This document shows positions 48,722-56,491 of a stretch of DNA of 64,000 nucleotides, piece by piece (positions within the stretch are counted from its first letter, which is position 1; the number at the start of each line of letters is the position of its first letter). The notes beneath the pieces were generated by a model. It saw only the letters and a list, made by a program, of their open reading frames with translations, was not told the DNA's origin and made no database searches. The stretch is from positions 62,001-126,000 of the forward strand of contig WRBV01000003.1 of NCBI GenBank assembly GCA_009784375.1, given 5' to 3'. Source of the stretch: Bacillota bacterium. Its GTDB lineage: Bacteria > Bacillota > Clostridia > Christensenellales > UBA1242. Made by a program: the position numbers and the translations under genes.

Positions 48722-49150
48722 TCATCCTTCCTCACGTTCTGCGACCGCCTTGGTTGCATGTACGGTTCCCCAAGGGTGGTGTGGTGGAGCATATACCGAG
48801 TACAACTTCATTGGGATGTGTCCTGTGTTTGTTATGTTGTGCCAAGTGCCTGCTGGAACCATTACTGCCCAGTCTTTAAAAATATGTTGTTGATAATATA
48901 AATTATCGCGTGCATTACCCATTTGAACAACTCCAGAACCTTGTTCTAATCTTAGAAACTGGTCTGTGTCTGGATGAACTTCCAGACCTATGTCATCGCC
49001 TGGATTAATAGTCATAAGTGTAACTTGAAGATGTGGACCTGTCCATAATGCGGTACGGTATGTATTATTTTGTGTTGTTGCCTGGTCAATGTTTGTTGCA
49101 TACGGCATTGGTCCCATGTCCGAGCGTATTGTTGGTGTGTTATGTATCAT
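48722..49150 (-). CDS. Cupin-domain protein
   Basis: LEVHPDTDQFLRLEQGSGVVQMG...VMVPAGTWHNITNTGHIPMKLYSVYAPPHHPWGTVHATK; SD aaggaga. Confidence 0.85.
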   Translation of the reverse strand: MIHNTPTIRSDMGPMPYATNIDQATTQNNTYRTALWTGPHLQVTLMTINPGDDIGLEVHPDTDQFLRLEQGSGVVQMGNARDNLYYQQHIFKDWAVMVPAGTWHNITNTGHIPMKLYSVYAPPHHPWGTVHATKAVAEREEG

Positions 49151-49272
49151 TTTGTCTCCTTTTAACAAGAACTATCTCAGTCTATTAACAGAGTTATCGA
49201 TTTGACACAGGTTGACATTCCTATAGTTATTATGTTAAAATTAACTATTAAACACATAAAGGATATTTAGAA

Positions 49273-49797
49273 ATGACCAAAGAGGATATTCAATACAAAT
49301 ATGGGATGACTTATACAAAAGCACGGCTTGAATTAAGAAGAGTAGGTATGAAAATACAAAAGAACAATATTTTGCTTTTTGAATATGTTACTCCATATCA
49401 TATCCCGCCTGTAATTCAAGAAAGAATTGATTATATCAATCGATTAAATGATAGTCTTAAAAAAAGACAAGAACACCTTGAATTGGTTGTTCAAGAATTC
49501 GAATCAGTAAGAGACAAAGACGGAAAATTTATTAAATTAGAAAAATTTACAATTAAGAAAAGTGAAATTGATGATGAACTGTATGCCGATGAATTAATGG
49601 ACGAAGATGTGGATGACGCCCAAAATGAAGAATATGTCACACATGTAACCGAATTATCTGATGAGAATATTGATGATTTAGATGAACAAAATTTTGTACT
49701 TGATTGTGACTATGATTCTCATGTTGATGAATACGAAGAGTTCTCGAAAACATATGGCGGAGAAATTGAACAACTTGAATTAGATATATTAAAGTAG
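49273..49797 (+). CDS. Hypothetical acidic protein
   Basis: MTKEDIQYKYGMTYTKARLELRRVGMKIQKNNIL...; SD aaagga. Confidence 0.55.
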   Translation: MTKEDIQYKYGMTYTKARLELRRVGMKIQKNNILLFEYVTPYHIPPVIQERIDYINRLNDSLKKRQEHLELVVQEFESVRDKDGKFIKLEKFTIKKSEIDDELYADELMDEDVDDAQNEEYVTHVTELSDENIDDLDEQNFVLDCDYDSHVDEYEEFSKTYGGEIEQLELDILK

Positions 49798-49813
49798 CTA
49801 TAAGGAAAATATA

Positions 49814-50245
49814 ATGGCATTTCAAAGAAAACTTAAACGAACAAAATATCATATTCCAAGAGATGGAACAAAACTTGTAAGTTCAATGATTGAACTGCAT
49901 TTTACTATTGAAACTAATAAAGAGATTATCGAAGATTTCAGACACTCAATTGATGAAGAGTCTAGTGAAGAAGATATCCAGCACATAGAGAACACAATCA
50001 AGCATATCAAATTTAACAACAGGCGATTATCTTCTCAATTAAAATGGCTTGAATCAAGACACAAGCTTGTTGCTTCTGGGCTTTTGGATTTTGAAGACGA
50101 AGCCGAAGAATTTGTCTATTGTGAAAATACAAATATAACAGACATTGAATGTTCGGTCATTGATGACGAGACATACATAGATGAGAAAGAAGAAATGACA
50201 AAAAAATTTGAAAAAGAACTTCTAACACTCGAGGCATGTATTTAG
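49814..50245 (+). CDS. Hypothetical acidic protein
   Basis: MAFQRKLKRTKYHIPRDGTKLVSSMIELHFTIETNKEIIED...; SD aagga. Confidence 0.55.
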   Translation: MAFQRKLKRTKYHIPRDGTKLVSSMIELHFTIETNKEIIEDFRHSIDEESSEEDIQHIENTIKHIKFNNRRLSSQLKWLESRHKLVASGLLDFEDEAEEFVYCENTNITDIECSVIDDETYIDEKEEMTKKFEKELLTLEACI

Positions 50246-50262
50246 TAAAATGCACAAATAAA

Positions 50263-50304
50263 TCCAACGTGTCACACAACACTTGACAATGTTGGATTTT
50301 TTTT
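50263..50304 (+). terminator. Terminator hairpin containing the grpE -35 box
   Basis: TCCAACgTGTCA-cacaacact-TGACAatGTTGGA + T8; TTGACA 50283-50288, TATAAA 50306-50311. Confidence 0.65.
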
Positions 50305-50346
50305 GTATAAAAATAGGTATGACTTATTTCAAGGAGGATACGAAGA

Positions 50347-50826
50347 GTGCCTAAAAAGCAAGTAGACGAACAACCAAACGATGGATTTGCATTTGAATTC
50401 GAGCAGATTAAAAAACTTGCTGATGACAATTTAAATCTTGCAAAATATCATAAAGCCGAGTTTGAGAACTTTAAAAAACGCAACCAAGATGCGGTATCAA
50501 ATGCATATCGCGACGGAAAGGAAATTGCTATTGTCCAATTTCTTCCACTTGTAGACAGCCTGCACGAAGCCTATAAGTCGGTAGAAACGGAAAATGACCG
50601 TCTTGGTGTAGAGATTCTCATCCGTAAATTCGGACAGATTATGGTATCGCTCGGTGCTGAAGAGATTTCGGCAATAGGGCAACCATTTGATCCAAACATT
50701 CATAATGCAGTTGCAGTAGAGGCAGTCGAAGGCAAACCCGCAGATATAGTTCTTGAAGAATGGCAAAAGGGATATAAATTAAATGGGAAAATGATACGCC
50801 CAAGCACAGTTAAAGTATCAAAGTAA
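50347..50826 (+). CDS. grpE: Nucleotide exchange factor GrpE (GTG start)
   Basis: ADDNLNLAKYHKAEFENFKKRNQDAVSNAYRDGKEIAIVQFLPLVDSLHEAY...HNAVAVEAVEGKPADIVLEEWQKGYKLNGKMIRPSTVKVSK; SD aaggagga. Confidence 0.92.
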   Translation: MPKKQVDEQPNDGFAFEFEQIKKLADDNLNLAKYHKAEFENFKKRNQDAVSNAYRDGKEIAIVQFLPLVDSLHEAYKSVETENDRLGVEILIRKFGQIMVSLGAEEISAIGQPFDPNIHNAVAVEAVEGKPADIVLEEWQKGYKLNGKMIRPSTVKVSK

Positions 50827-50860
50827 CTTAAATTACATAGTAAAATGGAGGAAATAAAGT

Positions 50861-52654
50861 ATGAGTAAAATTATTGGAATCGACCTTGGGACAACTAACA
50901 GTTGTGTTGCAGTCATGGAAGGTGGCGAGGCAACAATAATAGCAAACAGCGAAGGTCGCAGAACAACACCATCGGTGGTTGCATTAACAAAAGGCGGAGA
51001 ACGTATTGTTGGCGAGGCTGCAAAACGTCAAGCAGTATCAAACCCAGAAAACACAATTATTTCGGTAAAACGTCTTATGGGTACCGATGAAAAAGTAAAA
51101 ATGGGTGACAAGAAATATAATGCGCAGGAAATTTCTGCGATGATTTTGTCAAAGTTAAAGGCGGATGCCGAGGCATATCTTGGTGGAAAAGTAACAAAGG
51201 CTGTTATCACCGTACCCGCATATTTTAACGACAGCCAACGTCAGGCAACAAAAGACGCTGGTAAAATTGCAGGGCTAGAGGTAATGCGTATTATTAACGA
51301 ACCAACAGCAGCGGCACTTGCATACGGTATCGACAAAGAAGAGGGTGGTGGCAAGATTCTTGTGTATGACCTTGGTGGTGGTACGTTTGATGTGTCTATT
51401 CTTGAATTGGGTGATGGTGTATTCGAGGTTCTTGCGACTCATGGAGATACTAAACTTGGTGGAGATGACTTTGACGAGAGAATTATTAATTTGCTTGTCG
51501 AAGACTTCAAGGCAAAAAATGCAATTGACCTTTCAAAAGACAAAATGGCAATGCAAAGATTAAAACAAGCGGCGGAAAAGGCAAAGATTGACTTGTCAGG
51601 AATGACAAAGACAACAATTTCCGAGGCATACATAACCGCAGATGCAAGCGGTCCAAAGCATCTTGAATTCGAACTTACCCGTGCTAAATTCGATGATATG
51701 ACTAGTGACCTTGTGACCAAATCATTAAAATCTGTTGATGCATGTATGAAAGATGCAAAGTTGAAATTTTCTGACCTTAAGCGTGTGATCTTGGTTGGTG
51801 GGTCAACAAGAATTCCATCGGTACAAGAAGCACTAAAGAAAAAAACAGGTATCGAACCATTCAAGGGAATTAACCCAGACGAATGTGTTGCGGCGGGCGC
51901 TGCTATCCAAGCGGGTGTTCTTGGTGGTGATGTGAAAGACGTACTGTTGCTTGATGTGACACCGTTATCACTTGGTATCGAGACACTTGGTGGAGTTTGC
52001 ACAAAACTTATCGAGCGTAATACAACTATCCCAACAAAAAAATCACAAGTCTTCAGCACAGCGGCAGACAATCAACCAGGCGTAGATATCCACGTATTAC
52101 AAGGTGAACGTGATTTCGCCGCCGATAACAAAACACTTGGGCGTTTTATGCTGACCGATATTCCACCAGCACCACGTGGAGTTCCACAAATCGAAGTCAC
52201 ATTTGATATTGACGCAAACGGTATTGTAAGTGTTACCGCAAAAGATCTGGGAACACAAAAATCACAAACAATTAACATCACCGCAAGTACAAACATGTCA
52301 AAAGATGACATTGAAAAGGCGGTTAAAGAAGCCGAGGCAAACGCAGAAGCAGACAAAAAACGCAGAGAAGTCGTAGACACAAAAAACCAAGCGGACAGCG
52401 CTATGTTTGGAATAGAAAAATTGTTGCGTGATAATGGCGACAAGTTCAGCGACGAAGATAAAAAAGTTCTACAAGACGCATGTGACAAATTGAAAAAAGA
52501 TCTTGAAGGTAATGAAGACCTTGATTCAATCAAAGCGGCAACCGAAGAATTCACAAAGTCAACACAAGAAATCGTTATTAAGATGTATCAAAACGCAACT
52601 CCACCACAAGAAAGTGGGGAAGAGTCAACCGACGAAACCAAAGAAAGCGAGTAA
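50861..52654 (+). CDS. dnaK: Chaperone DnaK
   Basis: [77 protein letters not shown]. Confidence 0.98.
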   Translation: MSKIIGIDLGTTNSCVAVMEGGEATIIANSEGRRTTPSVVALTKGGERIVGEAAKRQAVSNPENTIISVKRLMGTDEKVKMGDKKYNAQEISAMILSKLKADAEAYLGGKVTKAVITVPAYFNDSQRQATKDAGKIAGLEVMRIINEPTAAALAYGIDKEEGGGKILVYDLGGGTFDVSILELGDGVFEVLATHGDTKLGGDDFDERIINLLVEDFKAKNAIDLSKDKMAMQRLKQAAEKAKIDLSGMTKTTISEAYITADASGPKHLEFELTRAKFDDMTSDLVTKSLKSVDACMKDAKLKFSDLKRVILVGGSTRIPSVQEALKKKTGIEPFKGINPDECVAAGAAIQAGVLGGDVKDVLLLDVTPLSLGIETLGGVCTKLIERNTTIPTKKSQVFSTAADNQPGVDIHVLQGERDFAADNKTLGRFMLTDIPPAPRGVPQIEVTFDIDANGIVSVTAKDLGTQKSQTINITASTNMSKDDIEKAVKEAEANAEADKKRREVVDTKNQADSAMFGIEKLLRDNGDKFSDEDKKVLQDACDKLKKDLEGNEDLDSIKAATEEFTKSTQEIVIKMYQNATPPQESGEESTDETKESE

Positions 52655-52694
52655 AAAATACGTTTGTCACTTTCTTACGAAAGCCCATTATGTA

Positions 52695-52757
52695 TTTTTC
52701 AGACATAAAAAAATAGAATTATGAAAAATCGAGAACGATTTTTCTGAGGTCATAATT
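52695..52757 (+). repeat. Hairpin repeat (family R3), copy 2
   Basis: ttttTCAGACATaaaaaaatagaattatgAAAAATCG-agaa-CGATTTTTCtgAGGTCATAATT directly before ATG 52758. Confidence 0.4.
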
Positions 52758-53156
52758 ATGATTATTGCGGTTGCAATGAAAGCCCACAATGGGAAAATAT
52801 ATGTAGGAAACAACAGGCATTCTCAGATTGAACGCGAATATGGTCTGGGCGATGGTGGCAAACGTGGATATCTAACGGATAAAGGCGAATTTCTTGACCG
52901 CTTTGAAGCATTAGACTATGTAATCAAACACGGACAAAAAACAAGTAAACCAATCGAAATATACAAAACCCAAGAAGAAATGCGTGCATTACCAAGTGAG
53001 TCTTTTGTTGATTCTCCAGATATTGATATCGCACGGGCGCAACAAATTGCCGATGCATATAATGCATTAATTCCAGATAGACAAATTACTTTTGCACGTC
53101 AATCAGAATTCGCACAAAGACGAGAATTATTGAACGCGATAGACATGGATAGGTAA
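52758..53156 (+). CDS. Hypothetical protein between dnaK and dnaJ
   Basis: MIIAVAMKAHNGKIYVGNNRHSQIEREYGLGDGGKRGYLTDKGEFLDRFEALDYVIKHGQ... Confidence 0.6.
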   Translation: MIIAVAMKAHNGKIYVGNNRHSQIEREYGLGDGGKRGYLTDKGEFLDRFEALDYVIKHGQKTSKPIEIYKTQEEMRALPSESFVDSPDIDIARAQQIADAYNALIPDRQITFARQSEFAQRRELLNAIDMDR

Positions 53157-53236
53157 CTTAGAAAGAGTATGTTTGAGAAGAGGTAGATGCCTCTTTTCTC
53201 TTGCATTTCTTCGAGTATGTCACTATAATAATAAAC

Positions 53237-54397
53237 ATGGCAAAAAATCCGTACGATATATTAGGTGTTTCAAAGTCGGCAACTCCCGACGAGATTAAGA
53301 GTGCCTATAGAAAACTGGCAAAACAATATCACCCAGACCAGAATCCAGGTAACAAAGATGCCGAGTCAAAGTTCAAAGAAATTTCGGCGGCTTATGAGAT
53401 TCTAGGCGATGCTGGTAAAAAAGCGAACTATGACCGCTTTGGAAGTGCCGAGGGCTTTGGTGGTATGGGCGGCGGCGGTCAAGGTTTTGGCGGGTTCGAG
53501 GGTTTCGAAGGCTTTGATTTTTCAAGTGCTTTTGGCAATATGGGTGATATCTTCGGTTCTATGTTTGGTGGTGGAGGCGGTGCAAGACAGCGTGCTAATC
53601 GAGGAAATGATATACAAATTAATATTAATATAAGCTTTTTCGAAGCGGCAAATGGTTGTAAAAAAACGGTAACGTTCTCCCGTTTTGAAAAGTGTCATGA
53701 TTGTAATGGTACGGGTGCAAAAAATGGAACTGCGGTTGACACATGTACATATTGTCAAGGTCGCGGTGCTGTGCGCCAAACTACACGACTTGGACGTTTT
53801 GGTGTTATGGAGAATGTCGTGCCGTGTACCGCTTGTAACGCCACAGGTCGCGTTATACGAGACAAATGCGGGCAATGTTCGGGCAAAGGCTCGTCAAAGA
53901 AAACGGTTGATTATGACGTAAATGTACCAGCAGGAATAGCTGATGGACAGATTCTTAATATTGCGGGCGAGGGTGATGCGGCACAAGGCTCCGAAGGTAT
54001 GAGTGGTTCGCTTCTTATTGGGATTCGTGTTGCGTCGCACCCTATTCTTGTACGTTCGGAATTTGATTTGCATCTTGAGCTTCCGATTACATTTACACAG
54101 GCAATCCTTGGTGATACGGTAAAGATACCGACTATTGATGGTATTATTGATTTCAAGGTTCCACCATACACACAAAGTGGTACAGTTCATAGATTAAAAG
54201 GTAAAGGTATAAAAAGACTTCGCAGCGTCGGAAGTGGAGATTTAATAATTAAAATTTTCGTAGAGATTCCAGACAAAGTTGACAAGAGATTGCAAGAATA
54301 TATCCGAACACTTGATACAGGAATTGATGCAAGAGAGTACAAGAAAAAGAATACATATAACGACAAAATAAAAAATGCTTCTTCGTGGCGTTCTTAA
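53237..54397 (+). CDS. dnaJ: Chaperone DnaJ
   Basis: NPYDILGVSKSATPDEIKSAYRKLAKQYHPDQNPG; zinc-finger CxxCxGxG repeats; leaderless promoter TTGCAT-17-TATAAT-7 nt-ATG. Confidence 0.96.
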   Translation: MAKNPYDILGVSKSATPDEIKSAYRKLAKQYHPDQNPGNKDAESKFKEISAAYEILGDAGKKANYDRFGSAEGFGGMGGGGQGFGGFEGFEGFDFSSAFGNMGDIFGSMFGGGGGARQRANRGNDIQININISFFEAANGCKKTVTFSRFEKCHDCNGTGAKNGTAVDTCTYCQGRGAVRQTTRLGRFGVMENVVPCTACNATGRVIRDKCGQCSGKGSSKKTVDYDVNVPAGIADGQILNIAGEGDAAQGSEGMSGSLLIGIRVASHPILVRSEFDLHLELPITFTQAILGDTVKIPTIDGIIDFKVPPYTQSGTVHRLKGKGIKRLRSVGSGDLIIKIFVEIPDKVDKRLQEYIRTLDTGIDAREYKKKNTYNDKIKNASSWRS

Positions 54398-54420
54398 CGA
54401 ACGCAATTATGCATTTTTTG
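54369..54420 (+). terminator. dnaJ terminator (nested hairpin overlapping CDS end)
   Basis: AAAATGC..GCGTTC-ttaac-GAACGC..GCATTTTTT. Confidence 0.6.
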
Positions 54421-54464
54421 GACATTACGGATTGCATTAAATGTCCGCTTTGCGAACAGGTCAT
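54414..54464 (+). repeat. Hairpin repeat (family R2), copy after dnaJ
   Basis: TTTTTTGGACATTAcggattgcattaaaTGTCCGC-ttt-GCGAACAGGTCAT. Confidence 0.5.
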
Positions 54465-54531
54465 GAAAAGACTTTAAATTCTTTGTTAAATTCATTTGAC
54501 ATCAAGAAATCTTGTATGGTAATTATTAATT

Positions 54532-54612
54532 ATGAGAGTGCATTACTCTTTGTTGATTTGTGGTGGGGCGGCTATCTTGGGGGACGCCGCCGCCACAAAT
54601 TTTTATTTGTAA
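54532..54612 (+). CDS. Candidate 26-aa leader peptide upstream of rsmH
   Basis: ATG AGA GTG CAT TAC ... TTT TAT TTG TAA = MRVHYSLLICGGAAILGDAAATNFYL; stop abuts the rsmH SD (TAAGGAG). Confidence 0.35.
   Translation: MRVHYSLLICGGAAILGDAAATNFYL
54556..54607 (+). terminator. Attenuator-like terminator in rsmH leader
   Basis: ATTTGTGGtgGGGCGGC...GCCGCCGCCACAAAT followed by TTTTATTT. Confidence 0.6.
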
Positions 54613-54622
54613 GGAGACAGTA

Positions 54623-55546
54623 ATGACATACCATATCCCCGTATTACTTGAAGAAACCATAGAAGCTCTTAACCTTTCAAGCAAAAGTATCATTGTTGAT
54701 GCAACGCTTGGTGGTGGTGGGCACAGTTTGGAAATTGTTAAACGAATTTCTCCAAACGGAAAGTTGATCGGTATAGACCAGGATATCAATGCAATAAACG
54801 AAGCGGGAAAAAAATTAAAATCTGACAAAGCACAAATTGTTTTGCACAATACTAATTTCGCTAATCTTGCAAAAGTATTGGGTTCGGAAAAGGTAGATGG
54901 AATCCTTGCCGATATAGGTGTTTCAAGCCACCAAATAGATACACCCGAACGCGGATTTTCATACATGGCGGATGCCGAGCTTGATATGCGAATGTCTATT
55001 GAAGAAGACAAGAAAGCATTGACCGCATATTCCGTGGTTAATGGATATTCCGAGAAGAAACTTGAACAAATTATTCGTGACTATGGTGAAGAACGATATT
55101 CGCGAAGAATTGCCGAAAACATAATAAAATCAAGACCAATAAATACAACATTAGAACTTGCTAAAATTTGTGAAAGAAGTGTGCCTGGGAATTATTATAA
55201 AACTGGTGGTCATCCAGCAAAGCGAACTTTCCAAGCAATAAGAATAGAGGTCAATCGCGAGCTTGAAGTTCTTGAAAAGTTTATTCCACAGGCAATAGAG
55301 AGTCTTAAAAAGGGTGGAAGGCTTTGTATAATCACATTCCACAGCCTTGAAGACCGTATTGTTAAACAGGCATTCAAACATTATGCAACCGAATGTATTT
55401 GTCCACCAAAGACTCCACAATGTATTTGCGGACATAGTGCAACCGTGAATATTTTAACCAAGAAACCAATCACCGCGTCCGATGAAGAGTCAAGGATAAA
55501 CTCACGAAGTTCAAGCGCTAAACTAAGAGTTGTTGAAAAGTTATAG
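54623..55546 (+). CDS. rsmH: 16S rRNA (cytosine1402-N4)-methyltransferase
   Basis: MTYHIPVLLEETIEALNLSSKSIIVDATLGGGGHSLEI; FSYMADAELDMRM; ITFHSLEDRIVKQAF; SD aaggaga. Confidence 0.96.
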   Translation: MTYHIPVLLEETIEALNLSSKSIIVDATLGGGGHSLEIVKRISPNGKLIGIDQDINAINEAGKKLKSDKAQIVLHNTNFANLAKVLGSEKVDGILADIGVSSHQIDTPERGFSYMADAELDMRMSIEEDKKALTAYSVVNGYSEKKLEQIIRDYGEERYSRRIAENIIKSRPINTTLELAKICERSVPGNYYKTGGHPAKRTFQAIRIEVNRELEVLEKFIPQAIESLKKGGRLCIITFHSLEDRIVKQAFKHYATECICPPKTPQCICGHSATVNILTKKPITASDEESRINSRSSSAKLRVVEKL

Positions 55547-55645
55547 TGGTTTTAAATTCTAGAACCACAAGATAAATTTAATAATAACTATAAAAAAACG
55601 TTAGGAAGTTAGATCATTTGATGGTATATTACCTTAATCGGGGGA

Positions 55646-56440
55646 TTGATGATAACAACAAATGAAAGAACGATTGTATCACGTGAAGAAGCCGAGAGAC
55701 TTCTTTACGAAACAAGTGTGGCTCCTTCAAGTTTTGCTGATCTTGACACGGCGAAACAGTTTAACTATGCCCAACACGATACAACGAAATTCGACGATCT
55801 TGTAATGTCGCAACAAAAATATCAAGAAGCCGAAGCGGTTCAAAATTATTCAAGTGCCGCACCTGTATTCGAAAAATATATAACAAACACAAGTCAAATA
55901 TCGAACGAAGTCAAAGATACATTCCGACCACAATTGTTTGACGAGCAACTTCAGAGAGTAGACCATAACCCAGTAATCGAAAACGATCTGCAAAAAATTG
56001 CCGAAGTTCAAATCGAGGAGCAGGTCGAGCAAAAAAGAGAAGTAAAAGAATATAGACAAATCGAAAGTGATTCTGACCAGACCGTTCGGTTGAATACAAA
56101 AGGAATTATCGCGGTTGCAACATTTGTTGCGGTGCTTGCGCTTGTTACCGTTCTTGTGATTATTAATGCAATTAATTTGGGTAACAGCGGTGCACGTATA
56201 GACGCACTACAGGGTTCTAATTCTGAACTTCGTCAAGAGCTGTCTGGACTCGACCAACAAAGACGTGATTTTATAAATTCGCTTACACCAGAAGAACTTG
56301 CGAATATGGGTTTTGGACAAATTACTGATATCCGAACAATTACAAACCCATCAAGTACATGGACACGTCCCGCAAACCCAGACCATTCAACAAATTGGTT
56401 TGATGCAATAAGCAGGTTCTTTAGCGGATTATTTAGATAA
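55646..56440 (+). CDS. FtsL-like division protein candidate with long cytoplasmic N-terminus
   Basis: Between rsmH and the PBP gene; single TM (GIIAVATFVAVLALVTVLVIINAI) then coiled-coil-like (GARIDALQGSNSELRQELSGLDQQRRDFINSL). Confidence 0.5.
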   Translation: MMITTNERTIVSREEAERLLYETSVAPSSFADLDTAKQFNYAQHDTTKFDDLVMSQQKYQEAEAVQNYSSAAPVFEKYITNTSQISNEVKDTFRPQLFDEQLQRVDHNPVIENDLQKIAEVQIEEQVEQKREVKEYRQIESDSDQTVRLNTKGIIAVATFVAVLALVTVLVIINAINLGNSGARIDALQGSNSELRQELSGLDQQRRDFINSLTPEELANMGFGQITDIRTITNPSSTWTRPANPDHSTNWFDAISRFFSGLFR

Positions 56441-56491
56441 TATAAAGATGCAATAAGCATCTTTTTTGTCGATATTGCATTTACATAGTAT

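Noticed and set aside
50246-50346. CIRCE/HrcA operator upstream of grpE
   Set aside because: No TTAGCACTC-N9-GAGTGCTAA sequence; only the terminator-like palindrome is present.
51439-52554. Long minus-strand ORFs (210 and 160 aa)
   Set aside because: Antisense to dnaK; typical codon-bias artefacts.
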